Of a stretch of DNA of 64,000 bases, positions 40,300-48,887 are shown one piece after another. The first letter of the stretch is position 1. Each line of letters opens with the position of its first letter. The stretch is from SZAS-7 sp964514655 (GTDB lineage Bacteria; Chlamydiota; Chlamydiia; Chlamydiales; FEN-1388), in the NCBI GenBank assembly GCA_964514655.1, contig CAZEQY010000001.1, positions 186,001 to 250,000 on the forward strand, in the 5' to 3' direction. A program made the position numbers and the translations under genes. The notes under the pieces are model-generated. The model saw nothing but the letters and a program-made list of their open reading frames with translations, did no database searches and was not told where the DNA came from.

Positions 40300-41963
40300 G
40301 TAAACTTCTTCCCAAGTTCTTGTTTCGTAAGCTTTGCAACTATTTTGTTGCCATTAGGGCAATAAAATGGATTAGAACACTCTAAAAGTTTTTGCACAAT
40401 ATGTACTGCCTGCTCTTTCGAAATCGCCTTATGGGCTTGTACCTTTGCAATCTTAAGAGAAATCGCCTCATTTTCATCATCAAGAAGGCTTCTGACAAGA
40501 TCAGACACCTCGGTCTCATCTAGATAGCTGGGAATGGCTTCGACCAAAAAGGAGTTTTTTCCAAAGTCGTTGACGATGATACCTATTTTATGTAGCTCCG
40601 CAATATGTGCGCGAAGTGTCGTTGCCTCATGGCTTGTAAGCTCAATAAAAACAGGCACAAGAAGCTGCTGAATAGACCTTGATTTTTCTGTAGTAGCTCC
40701 ATCAAAAGCAAGTCGCTGAATAGCGCGTTTTAAGGATACTAGGTAGAGCCCCTCAAAAAGAAGATCATCCGGCAGGACAAAGTGAGAGGGCCACTCAATA
40801 TCTACAATGAGAATCCCATCACAAATTGCATGCGCGCAAAATGCAGCGCGAGCCTCTGGTATAAACTCCTGAACTGGCTTTACATGCTCGCTAACAAACA
40901 TTTGAGGAGTGGCTGACACAGGCCTGCTGTAAAGCGGATTTACAGCAATTGAAGGAAGAGAAATCTGGCTAAATACACTTGCAGACACAGCCTTAATCAG
41001 AACATCTTTAAGCTCATCTTCAATAGAAAAACGCACTTCCTTTTTTTGAGGATGGACGTTTACATCAACAGCATCTTTTGCAATGTCTACAAATAAGACA
41101 AAAGCAGGATGCCTTGCAGGATCAAGGCTTGAGCCATATGCTTCTTTTACGGCACTAGAAAGCCGAAGCGACTGCACAGGACGATTATTAACAAAAAGAT
41201 ACTGATGCGAACGCGTAGGGCGGGAGTAAGTTGGCTTTGCAACAAAACCATGAATGCGAATATTACCCTTTTGATAGTTTACAGCCACAAGCTCCTTAAA
41301 AAACTCATCGCCTAAAGCTTCTTTAATGCGCGCCTCAAGTGTAGTAGCCTGCCATGAAAACTCGCGCGCATGGTTTAAAACCAGCTCAAACGCAACCTGA
41401 GGGTGACTAAGAGCAAGCTGCAAAAGCACTTTAATAATGTCACTTGCATCTTTTGCAGGGGATTTTAAGAACTTTTTTCTTGCCGGAACGTTAAAAAAAA
41501 GTGACCTAACCTCAATCGTAGTACCGGCTAAACACTGCACCTTTTCGTGAGAGCTTATTTTGCCACCAGAAACCAAGAGGGCGCTACCCTCGCATTGACT
41601 TAAAACGGGATTGTGGGGTGCAGACAGTATGCGAAATTCAGAAACTGAAGCGACGGAAGAAAGCGCCTCGCCCCTAAAACCCATCGTCTCTAGGTTGAAA
41701 AGATCATCTAGAGCGCGAATTTTTGATGTAGCATGTCGCTCGATGCACAACAAAACATCATCATGGCTCATGCCTAAGCCATTATCCTGCACACGAATTA
41801 GCTGCCTGCCGGAATTTACCGCCTCAACAACAATTGAAGTCGCCTTAGCATCAAGCGCATTGTCCACCAATTCCTTAACAACAGACGCGGGGCCCTCAAT
41901 TACTTCCCCCGCCGCTATCTGATTGATGGTTTTTTCATCCAAAATGCGGATCACCGAAGCCAT
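40296..41963 (-). CDS. mutL: DNA mismatch repair protein MutL
   Basis: 555 aa GHKL-ATPase that links MutS mismatch recognition to downstream repair. 'DEKTINQIAAGEVIEGPASVVKELVDNALDA' motif I, 'VQDNGLGM' motif II, 'TMGFRGEALSSVASVS' motif III are all present, and a C-terminal dimerisation domain. I start at ATG 41963 (GGTGG five bases upstream); the frame to 42014 adds an unlikely extension. No DQHAxxE endonuclease-like motif is evident in the C-terminal part. MutS is not in the window. Confidence 0.94.
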   Translation of the reverse strand: MASVIRILDEKTINQIAAGEVIEGPASVVKELVDNALDAKATSIVVEAVNSGRQLIRVQDNGLGMSHDDVLLCIERHATSKIRALDDLFNLETMGFRGEALSSVASVSEFRILSAPHNPVLSQCEGSALLVSGGKISSHEKVQCLAGTTIEVRSLFFNVPARKKFLKSPAKDASDIIKVLLQLALSHPQVAFELVLNHAREFSWQATTLEARIKEALGDEFFKELVAVNYQKGNIRIHGFVAKPTYSRPTRSHQYLFVNNRPVQSLRLSSAVKEAYGSSLDPARHPAFVLFVDIAKDAVDVNVHPQKKEVRFSIEDELKDVLIKAVSASVFSQISLPSIAVNPLYSRPVSATPQMFVSEHVKPVQEFIPEARAAFCAHAICDGILIVDIEWPSHFVLPDDLLFEGLYLVSLKRAIQRLAFDGATTEKSRSIQQLLVPVFIELTSHEATTLRAHIAELHKIGIIVNDFGKNSFLVEAIPSYLDETEVSDLVRSLLDDENEAISLKIAKVQAHKAISKEQAVHIVQKLLECSNPFYCPNGNKIVAKLTKQELGKKFT

Positions 41964-42022
41964 ACAAACCACCTTTTGAGATAAAATTGTACCCGTATTG
42001 ACAAGAAAATTCAATCTCTAGA

Positions 42023-42051
42023 TTGGCTTCAAATTTGTATGACTGTATGAT
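42023..42051 (+). promoter_or_regulatory. Promoter placing pcnB on a leaderless mRNA
   Basis: TTGGCT (42023-42028), 17 bases, TATGAT (42046-42051), then six bases to the ATG at 42058. The predicted start is the A of the ATG itself, and no Shine-Dalgarno lies upstream. Good consensus match; leaderless translation is a prediction. Confidence 0.55.
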
Positions 42052-42057
42052 GAAAAT

Positions 42058-43305
42058 ATGACTCACATAGAGAAACTGGCTAAAGAAATTGTTGTTACGC
42101 TAAAGGCTAAGGGGCATGTTGCCTACTTTGCGGGTGGATTTGTGCGCGATAAATTGCTTGGCATACCGTCTGCAGATATCGATATTGCAACAGATGCACT
42201 ACCAGAAGAAATCGCAAGCCACTTTCCTGAGCATTTTCTTGTTGGCGCGCAGTTTGGTGTATGCGTGGTAAGGCATAAAAGCCATTCTTTTGAAGTTGCA
42301 ACATTTAGGCAGGATGTTGCCTATCAAGATGGCAGAAGGCCAACTAGCGTAGTTTTGCGCAGCACTCCTGAAGAAGATGCCAAAAGGCGAGACTTTACGA
42401 TTAATGGCATGTTTTATGACCCCATAGAAGATACTATCCACGACTATGTAGGAGGCAAAAACGACTTAAAAGCCGGCGTTATACGAACAATTGGCATGGC
42501 TCAAGAGCGCTTTGAGGAAGATCGCCTGCGCATGATTCGCGCTATACGCTTTGCCTACCGACTTGGGTTTCATATCGAAACAAGCACCAAAAAGGCGATA
42601 CAGTCTCTTTCTCACACACTATTGCCAAGCGTTTCTATGGAACGTATCTGGCAGGAATTACAAAAAATTCGCCAGGGACCAAATTTTTCTCGGGCTATTA
42701 TCGAAATGTCGGAACTGGGCATACTTGGCACGCTACTTCCACCGCTTAAATCAGCAAGTTCAGATGCCATCACAGAACGTTTAAGCGGCCTTGAACAGGT
42801 TTCTGAAAAGGTGCCCACAATACTCATTCTTGCAGAGCTATTTCAGCCAGAAGACATAGCCTTTGTGCTTGGCCTTGGAATATATCTACGAGCCTCAAAA
42901 GATGAAACCAAGTGGATTGAAACGTTAATCGAAATTAAAGGCCTTTGGCAGCAAGATCCGGACTTTAAAAAGCGCTATGAATGGTCTCAGCTTCTAGCCA
43001 ATAAGCGGGCAAAAAGCTGCCTTGAAGTGATTGCAAACAAGCTCCCTACAGAGCTAAAAAGCGCTATGCTTGAAAAGGTAAGAGAGTGCGAAATTATTCT
43101 ACAACCACATATAGACCGTATCCACAAAAAAAAGCCACTCTTTCAAGCGCGCGACCTTCAAGAACTTGGAATCGGCCCAGGAAAAAAAATGGGGCAACTT
43201 TTGCAACTTGCAGAACGACTTGCTATCGAGTACGACCTTAAAACTAAGGAAGAGGTGCTCTCAAAGCTTATTCAAGACCCAAGCTGGATTGATTTTTCAC
43301 AATGA
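42058..43305 (+). CDS. pcnB: tRNA nucleotidyltransferase / poly(A) polymerase family
   Basis: 415 aa, class II nucleotidyltransferase. 'AYFAGGFVRDKLLGIPSADIDIATDA' with the DxD catalytic pair near 38-40, 'RRDFTINGMFYDP', and 'RFEEDRLRMIRAIRFAYRLGF' are the shared core of CCA-adding enzymes and poly(A) polymerases. The sequence alone does not separate CCA addition from polyadenylation. The tRNA genes here lack encoded CCA, so a CCA-adding enzyme is needed in the cell. Overlaps trmH-like gene by ATGA. Confidence 0.88.
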   Translation: MTHIEKLAKEIVVTLKAKGHVAYFAGGFVRDKLLGIPSADIDIATDALPEEIASHFPEHFLVGAQFGVCVVRHKSHSFEVATFRQDVAYQDGRRPTSVVLRSTPEEDAKRRDFTINGMFYDPIEDTIHDYVGGKNDLKAGVIRTIGMAQERFEEDRLRMIRAIRFAYRLGFHIETSTKKAIQSLSHTLLPSVSMERIWQELQKIRQGPNFSRAIIEMSELGILGTLLPPLKSASSDAITERLSGLEQVSEKVPTILILAELFQPEDIAFVLGLGIYLRASKDETKWIETLIEIKGLWQQDPDFKKRYEWSQLLANKRAKSCLEVIANKLPTELKSAMLEKVRECEIILQPHIDRIHKKKPLFQARDLQELGIGPGKKMGQLLQLAERLAIEYDLKTKEEVLSKLIQDPSWIDFSQ

Positions 43306-44045
43306 AAGAACTTACGAGCACAAATTCACCCCTCGTCAAATACTGGGCAGCACTCATGCGAGATGCAAGCTTTAGAAAACTTGAACAAAAAGTACTTCTA
43401 GAAGGCAAAAACTGCATCCAGGATGTATGTAAAACAATAAAAGCAAATCGCCTTATTGTGATTGATACATCGCTCATTCCAGATGGAGTGGTTGCAGATG
43501 AGATCGTTCTTGTCACCGAATCAATCATGAAAAAAATCTCATCCACAAAATCTCCGGAAGGCATTATTGCTGAGCTTGACATGCCAAAACCAAAAGACTT
43601 TAACAATGTATCCAAAATAGTTGTAGCAGACCGCATTCAAGACCCAGGCAATCTTGGAACGCTAATTCGATCAAGCCTTGCCTTTGGCTGGGATGGCCTA
43701 TTTATACTAGAAGGCACTGTCGACCCTTTTAACGATAAAGCTCTTAGAGCTGCAAAGGGAGCTACATTTAGTTTACCCATTTGCTTCGGCAGCTGGCATA
43801 AACTTACAGAAATTTTAGAAAGAAATAACCTTAAGCTAGTTGCTGCAGACATCCATGGAGAAAAGCCCTCAAGCTTTAAATCGATGCGCATGGCATTAGT
43901 ACTTGGCAATGAAGCAAAAGGCATATCGATTCCGCAGGGCATTTGCTATCGCTCAATCAGCCTGCCAATGACAGGCTCTATGGAATCATTAAACGTGGCT
44001 GTTGCAGGATCTATTTTACTGTACCTATTTCAGGAGAGCTCATGA
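43302..44045 (+). CDS. SpoU/TrmH-family RNA 2'-O-methyltransferase
   Basis: 247 aa with the SPOUT signature: 'VVADRIQDPGNLGTLIRSSLAFGWDGLF' (motif 1), 'LVLGNEAKGIS' (motif 2), 'SLPMTGSMESLNVAVAGSILLYLF' (motif 3). It should methylate ribose of tRNA or rRNA using AdoMet; the target nucleotide is unknown. Lies between pcnB and rsgA with 4-base overlaps on both sides, forming an RNA-maturation operon. Confidence 0.92.
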   Translation: MKELTSTNSPLVKYWAALMRDASFRKLEQKVLLEGKNCIQDVCKTIKANRLIVIDTSLIPDGVVADEIVLVTESIMKKISSTKSPEGIIAELDMPKPKDFNNVSKIVVADRIQDPGNLGTLIRSSLAFGWDGLFILEGTVDPFNDKALRAAKGATFSLPICFGSWHKLTEILERNNLKLVAADIHGEKPSSFKSMRMALVLGNEAKGISIPQGICYRSISLPMTGSMESLNVAVAGSILLYLFQESS

Positions 44046-45154
44046 CAAAGGAATTTATCCATCACGAAGAAAGTGACTATTTTGCCACGAGTAAAGATGC
44101 GCGCCATGAGCGAAAAATGGCAAAGAAGCATGACCGCTCACAGTATAAAAAAACCGATCAGGACAAGCTCCAGAAGAAAGAAACGCCCCTTCCAAAAGGC
44201 GAGCTCAAAAGGGGCGTTGTTATCACTATTCGCCCTGAGCAGTTTATCGTCGATTGTGAAGGCCAGAAGTATACATGCTCTTTAAGGGGCACGCTTAAGC
44301 AGGATAAAAGAAGACTCAAGAATTTAGTCATCGTTGGCGATAAGGTGCATTTTATCGATACAGGCCACTCTGAAGGCGTTATTGCCTCTATAGAACCAAG
44401 AAAAAGCGTATTAAGTAGAAGCGAGCACCTTTCTCAACAAAAAGAGCATCTTATAGCGGCAAATGTGGACCAGGTATTTATCACTGTTTCTGTTATGGAT
44501 CCGCCACTACGCATCACTATCGTAGATCGATACTTAATTGCTGCTGAAAAGGGAGGCTTAAAGCCTATCATTATCTGCAATAAAATAGACCTCCTAGATA
44601 GCCCTGACTATCCTGAGCACGAACGTCTTCAAGAACGCGAAATTCTTGATGAATGTAAAGAGGTCTACACAGCTCTTGGAATCATCTTTCTTGAAACAAG
44701 CACGGCAAATAAGGAAGGCATTGATGCGCTAAAAGACCTAATGATAGGCCAAATTTCTGTTTTTTCCGGTCAATCAGGAACAGGAAAAAGCTCAATTATA
44801 AACGCCGCTACGGGCCTTGATTTAAAGGTTGGTAAAACCGTAAGCGCAACAAGAAAGGGATCTCACACAACTTCTTATGCCCAGCTTCTTGCCTTACCTT
44901 TTGGGGGCTACTGCATAGATACGCCGGGGATAAAAAGTTTTGGCGTTTGGGACCTTAAGGAACAGGATCTACGAAGCTATTTTGAGGAAATTCACGATGA
45001 ATCTAGCTGCTGTAAATTTCCTGACTGTCGTCACGACAACGAGCCAGAATGTGCCATCCCAAAAGCTATAGAAGAGGGACGTATATCGCACCTTCGCTAT
45101 GAATCATATCTTACTCTTCTAAGAAGCCTTCGAGAAAAGCATTTAAGGCGCTAA
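44042..45154 (+). CDS. rsgA: Ribosome-assembly GTPase RsgA
   Basis: 370 aa circularly permuted GTPase that checks late 30S subunit maturation. OB domain ('GVVITIRPEQFIVDCEGQKYTCSLRG'), G4 'IICNKIDLL' before G1 'SGQSGTGKSS', G3 'DTPG', then a zinc-binding tail 'CKFPDCRHDNEPEC'. Start at ATG 44042 inside the ATGA overlap with the upstream gene. The N-terminus has a highly charged extension of about 55 aa. It converges with the F-box gene (12-base overlap). Confidence 0.95.
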   Translation: MTKEFIHHEESDYFATSKDARHERKMAKKHDRSQYKKTDQDKLQKKETPLPKGELKRGVVITIRPEQFIVDCEGQKYTCSLRGTLKQDKRRLKNLVIVGDKVHFIDTGHSEGVIASIEPRKSVLSRSEHLSQQKEHLIAANVDQVFITVSVMDPPLRITIVDRYLIAAEKGGLKPIIICNKIDLLDSPDYPEHERLQEREILDECKEVYTALGIIFLETSTANKEGIDALKDLMIGQISVFSGQSGTGKSSIINAATGLDLKVGKTVSATRKGSHTTSYAQLLALPFGGYCIDTPGIKSFGVWDLKEQDLRSYFEEIHDESSCCKFPDCRHDNEPECAIPKAIEEGRISHLRYESYLTLLRSLREKHLRR

Positions 45155-46204
45155 CTCGACAAGCGTATCAGAAAAATCATAGCGCTCAAGTCTACACGTC
45201 TTGAGAATGCTCAAAAGCCCCTCATTATCAATATCTGTCCAGGTGGCGATCATTTTTTTTAGGGTGGGTGGATAGGTTGCATTTCGAAAATCAAGGGTTG
45301 TAATATTTCCACAGTGCGAAACATTCAACGACGCAAGCCTGTTTGCACCTTCCAAAATGCGGATAAAGTGCGCTCCTACAACATCTGTATTTGAAATATT
45401 TAGTTCTTCAAGGAACTCTAGATGAGTAATTGAAGATCCGGTGATTCTTCCACATGACATAAGCGATAGCGTTGTTACTTGAGGACAACTTGAAAGCACT
45501 CTACCAAGAGCTTGATCGTCTATTTTCACTCCAAAAAGTTCTAACTTTCTAATCTGCGTGCGCCTAAAGCCTTCAAAAGTAATTGGCCCTGTATTATGAA
45601 GCGATAGCGTCTCTAAAAGTGGACACATACGTAGCACCCTAGACACAGCCATATCCCCTACAGGGGCACCTAAAAACCTACACTCTTTTAGTGTTGGAGC
45701 AAAAGGCATTTTGCCAAGATCAGCATCCTGAATATGTACAAGATGCCACAAAGAAAGGCTTACAAGCTTTTGGGCTCCTAAAAGCAGTTGAAACAGGTGC
45801 TTTTTGGCAGTTTGGGCATCCCGCACATCTAGCTTACTAATTGTTGGATACTGTCTTGCAAGCGCTACAGACCTCACGCGCGATAAGCCAAGAGAAAGAT
45901 CTACAGATACGCTTTGAGTCGGAAATGGCATTGGCCACAGATTCGCTCTTGCAAGCCGCATCTCCAAAAAAGCCTGAATACGTTTTGCACATTTCACAAA
46001 TACAGCGCCAGAAATCTGGTGAACCCTTCTACATGTCATTGAAAATGACCAAAACGCCAGATTGGGAAGCCGTGATATCACAAGAGCCAGAATGTCATGA
46101 GGCACAATATCCCAGCAGCAGCCTTCTTTAGGAGGCGCAGGTTGATAAGTGGCAGGCACTAAAGAGGCTTCCGTTCTAGCAAAAATATCTTCAAGACTCA
46201 TCAT
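45143..46204 (-). CDS. F-box and leucine-rich-repeat protein (eukaryote-like), 353 aa
   Basis: Residues 31-65, WDIVPHDILALVISRLPNL followed by AFWSFSMTCRRVHQIS, match the F-box pattern (P-x-x-I-L...L-P...C-R-x-V-x-x-I). From about 130 to 345 come Cys/Asn-type LRRs such as 'LETLSLHNT', 'VTTLSLMSCGRITGSS', 'LEELNISNTDVVGAH', 'LASLNVSHCGNITTLD'. F-box/LRR proteins bind Skp1 of SCF ubiquitin ligases and choose substrates; in a chlamydia this would act in the host cell, probably after type III secretion. No signal peptide. The start is MM at 46204, since the F-box must be included. No Shine-Dalgarno. Confidence 0.8.
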   Translation of the reverse strand: MMSLEDIFARTEASLVPATYQPAPPKEGCCWDIVPHDILALVISRLPNLAFWSFSMTCRRVHQISGAVFVKCAKRIQAFLEMRLARANLWPMPFPTQSVSVDLSLGLSRVRSVALARQYPTISKLDVRDAQTAKKHLFQLLLGAQKLVSLSLWHLVHIQDADLGKMPFAPTLKECRFLGAPVGDMAVSRVLRMCPLLETLSLHNTGPITFEGFRRTQIRKLELFGVKIDDQALGRVLSSCPQVTTLSLMSCGRITGSSITHLEFLEELNISNTDVVGAHFIRILEGANRLASLNVSHCGNITTLDFRNATYPPTLKKMIATWTDIDNEGLLSILKTCRLERYDFSDTLVELAP

Positions 46205-46212
46205 AGGGCATT

Positions 46213-46240
46213 ATTATAACAAATTTTTACCAGAAATCAA
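46213..46240 (-). promoter_or_regulatory. Promoter of the F-box gene, near-leaderless
   Basis: On the minus strand TTGATT (46240-46235), 16 bases, TATAAT (46218-46213), then only 8 bases to the ATG at 46204. Transcription start is expected 1-2 bases before the ATG. Consensus -10; strong candidate for a leaderless effector mRNA. Confidence 0.6.
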
Positions 46241-46284
46241 TAGAAAAATAATTCTTAATTGGGTATAACTTATGTCGAGGAATT

Positions 46285-47718
46285 ATGAGCGTAGCAACAG
46301 CCACAACCCAATTTAAGTTATCACGTGACAGCATAAGCCTATGCCTTGTCAGCTTAGTAAGCTTTCTTGCGTGGTATTTTTGCAAGCCCGAGGCACTCTC
46401 TGAGGATGCGTGGAAGCTATTTGTCATTTTTGTCTGGACAATAGTAACTATTATTTTAAAGCCGCTTCCAATGGGCGCAGTTGCTCTCATAAGCGTTGCT
46501 ATACTATGTGCAACAAAAACGCTAACCCTGCAAACAACACTTCAGGGTTTTGCCTTTGATCAGATATGGCTCATTGTTTTAGCCTGCTTTTTGGCTAGAG
46601 GCTTTATAAAAACAGGCCTTGGAAAGCGCATTGCCTACGGCTTTATCGCCCTCTTTGGAGGCACACCATACGGCATGGGCTATGGCCTTGTGGCAAGCTC
46701 AGCCTGCATGGCTCCGCTTATTCCTAGCACAACAGCGCGCACTGCAGGAATAATACTACCGGTACTTCGTTCTATAGTTTCTGTTGTAGGCCATGAAAAA
46801 ACATCGGGCAATATAGCAAAGTATCTCACCCTTATCGTCATGCATGGCTCAGTCATTACAAGCGCTATGTTTATCACGGCAAATGCCACAAACCCTATCA
46901 TCGTTAAATTTGCCCAAAATATGGGCATCGATATCTCGTGGATGATGTGGGCAAAAGCGGCAATTGTGCCCGGCATTATTTCACTCTTACTGCTACCTGT
47001 GCTGATGAAGTTTTTTATGCCCTGTAGCGTTGCAAACGCGAGCACAATCCAAGAACATGCAAAGCAAGAGCTTGCCACTATGGGCAAAATCTCCTGGCAA
47101 GAAAAGGTGCTGCTCGTAGTTTTTGGCCTACTTATCGTTCTTTGGGCATTTGGAAGCCACTTTTCTGTCCACGCTACAGAAGCTGCCCTCTTTGGAGTTG
47201 GGCTGCTCCTTGTTGCAAAAGTGCTCAACTGGAAAGACATACTGTCTGAAGATCTTGCCTGGGACACGTTTTTATGGATGGGCATCTTGATTATGATGGC
47301 ATCAGAGCTACAGCACCTAGGAGTCATAAGCTGGTTTACAGACCAGGTTGTACACTATGTGCCGGATGTCTCATGGGCCTGGCAGATACTGATACTTGCC
47401 TGCATATACTTTTACAGCCACTACTTTTTTGCAAGTAACACTGCCCACGTAAGCTCTATGTATGGCCCATTTTTAGCCCTTGCAATAGCCGCTGGCGCCC
47501 CACCACTAGTCTCTGCTCTTGCCTTTGGCTTTTTAAGCTCTCTTTTTGGTGCGATAACGCACTACGCGTCAGGCCCTGCCCCGATACTCTATGCAGAGCA
47601 GCACATGGATATCAAAACCTGGTGGAAGGTAGGCCTTAACTCAAGCTTCTTCTACATCGCCATCTGGCTACTTCTAGGAGCCGCTTGGTGGTCCTATCTC
47701 GGACTTATCAGCTTTTAG
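46285..47718 (+). CDS. Dicarboxylate/2-oxoglutarate translocator (DASS family, SodiT1-like)
   Basis: 477 aa with 11-12 membrane segments. 'SACMAPLIPSTTARTAGIILPVLRSI' and 'SHYFFASNTAHVSSMYGPFLALAIAAGAPP' carry the SNT-type motifs of sodium/dicarboxylate carriers; 'GAITHYASGPAPILY' is the second half-motif. It resembles the plastid 2-oxoglutarate/malate translocator, and Chlamydia has a similar gene. GAGGAATT precedes the ATG. Likely imports host dicarboxylates (malate or 2-oxoglutarate). Confidence 0.92.
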   Translation: MSVATATTQFKLSRDSISLCLVSLVSFLAWYFCKPEALSEDAWKLFVIFVWTIVTIILKPLPMGAVALISVAILCATKTLTLQTTLQGFAFDQIWLIVLACFLARGFIKTGLGKRIAYGFIALFGGTPYGMGYGLVASSACMAPLIPSTTARTAGIILPVLRSIVSVVGHEKTSGNIAKYLTLIVMHGSVITSAMFITANATNPIIVKFAQNMGIDISWMMWAKAAIVPGIISLLLLPVLMKFFMPCSVANASTIQEHAKQELATMGKISWQEKVLLVVFGLLIVLWAFGSHFSVHATEAALFGVGLLLVAKVLNWKDILSEDLAWDTFLWMGILIMMASELQHLGVISWFTDQVVHYVPDVSWAWQILILACIYFYSHYFFASNTAHVSSMYGPFLALAIAAGAPPLVSALAFGFLSSLFGAITHYASGPAPILYAEQHMDIKTWWKVGLNSSFFYIAIWLLLGAAWWSYLGLISF

Positions 47719-47779
47719 TTGTAAAATAATTTATAGATATGTATTGGTAGGGTAATAAGAATTTTTTACCCGGTGAGCC

Positions 47780-48514
47780 ATGAAACAAGAACCAGAATCA
47801 GACGAGCTACACGACAAGCTAGAAGAGGTTATAGGTGATGCAGCATCACTTTTAGCCCACCTACGAGGCGATCAGAAACTTGAACCTCCTGGCCTCAAGA
47901 AGGAGTATGTGCGCGAGCTACAGCCCATTGTACAGCGCATGCAGCGGGGCATGTCACAGATTTTAGAGTTTTTAACCTCACCATCTACCCACGATGTACT
48001 AACGATCTCAGAAGAAACCACGCAGCAGCTTTGCCAGATTGCAGCAGTTGCCTCTGTAATGTCAGATAACCCTCAAGAATATCTGCTGATGCTAGCTCGC
48101 GACAAAACACTTCAAGACATCTTTGGCTTAAGCGATGAGACCATGGAAAAGCTCTATCAGGGCGCAAAGTTTCTCTACGAGCAGCAAAACTATACAGAAG
48201 CATCAGCCGCCTTTTCAGTGCTTTCATGCATAAGCCCAACAAACCATACCTTCTGGATGGGATTTGCAAATAGCGAGTACTTTTGCCATAACTATGAATC
48301 TGCCCTCGTAGCCTATGCAATGGCCGGTCAGGCAAATTCTCACGACCCACTATGTCACTTTTTTAGCGCGCGCTGCTATGAGGCGCTAAAACAAAAAGAT
48401 CAGGCAATAAACTCAATAGAACTTGCCCTACTTGTAATCAGCAACCAGGCAGAATATAGTGATTGGAAGCAGCGGGCTCTTGAACATAAACAACGCCTTT
48501 CCAAGATGGCATAA
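47780..48514 (+). CDS. SycD/LcrH-type type III secretion chaperone
   Basis: 244 aa. The C-terminal half (about 125-240) has three TPR-like pairs: 'LYQGAKFLYEQQNYTEASAAFSVLSCISP', 'FWMGFANSEYFCHNYESALVAYAMAG', 'CHFFSARCYEALKQKDQAINSIELAL', the form of LcrH/SycD chaperones that hold translocator proteins before secretion. An N-terminal extension of about 120 residues, absent in classical 160-170-aa LcrH, precedes them. A small partner gene follows after 10 bases, as in C. trachomatis (CT576-CT577, from memory); the translocator genes are not here. Confidence 0.85.
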   Translation: MKQEPESDELHDKLEEVIGDAASLLAHLRGDQKLEPPGLKKEYVRELQPIVQRMQRGMSQILEFLTSPSTHDVLTISEETTQQLCQIAAVASVMSDNPQEYLLMLARDKTLQDIFGLSDETMEKLYQGAKFLYEQQNYTEASAAFSVLSCISPTNHTFWMGFANSEYFCHNYESALVAYAMAGQANSHDPLCHFFSARCYEALKQKDQAINSIELALLVISNQAEYSDWKQRALEHKQRLSKMA

Positions 48515-48524
48515 GGAGGAAATT

Positions 48525-48887
48525 ATGGATAAAGACATCAAAAACATCTCTGGAGTAGGCCCAAGTGGCGAACTTCCTCAGCAAGAGAACAAATTACCGA
48601 CGATCGAAGGCTATAAGCTACCCGAAAAAAGCCAAAAAGAAGCTAAAGACCCACAGCAATTAGAGCGCCTTGCAAGACAAGCGCTTCCGCACTCAGCCTT
48701 TAAAGAAGCACAAGAACTTAACGGAAATGGTTCTCTAGGTGTATTTGCAGCCTATTCAGCAAAGCTTAGAGAGGCTCTTAAGAACAATCCGCGCCTTAAA
48801 GAAAAGCTGGGAGCTACAAACATACTTGTACTTGGTGTTGTATCAAGTAAGTGGACTAATCGTCTTCAACAGCAAAGTCGAGAATAG
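48525..48887 (+). CDS. Small protein downstream of the type III chaperone, 120 aa
   Basis: ATG at 48525 with AAGGAGGA at optimal spacing; the frame from 48459 lies within the chaperone gene and is rejected. The first 45 residues are charged and disordered-looking, the rest helical with 'LREALKNNPRLKEKL'. No family recognised by motif; position and size resemble the small gene next to lcrH in Chlamydia, so a secretion-linked protein is likely. Overlaps the dusB 3' end by 32 bases on the opposite strand. Confidence 0.6.
   Translation: MDKDIKNISGVGPSGELPQQENKLPTIEGYKLPEKSQKEAKDPQQLERLARQALPHSAFKEAQELNGNGSLGVFAAYSAKLREALKNNPRLKEKLGATNILVLGVVSSKWTNRLQQQSRE

Noticed and set aside
45841..46131. Plus-strand 96-aa frame inside the F-box gene
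   Set aside because: Antisense to the F-box/LRR coding region, no ribosome-binding site; a shadow frame.
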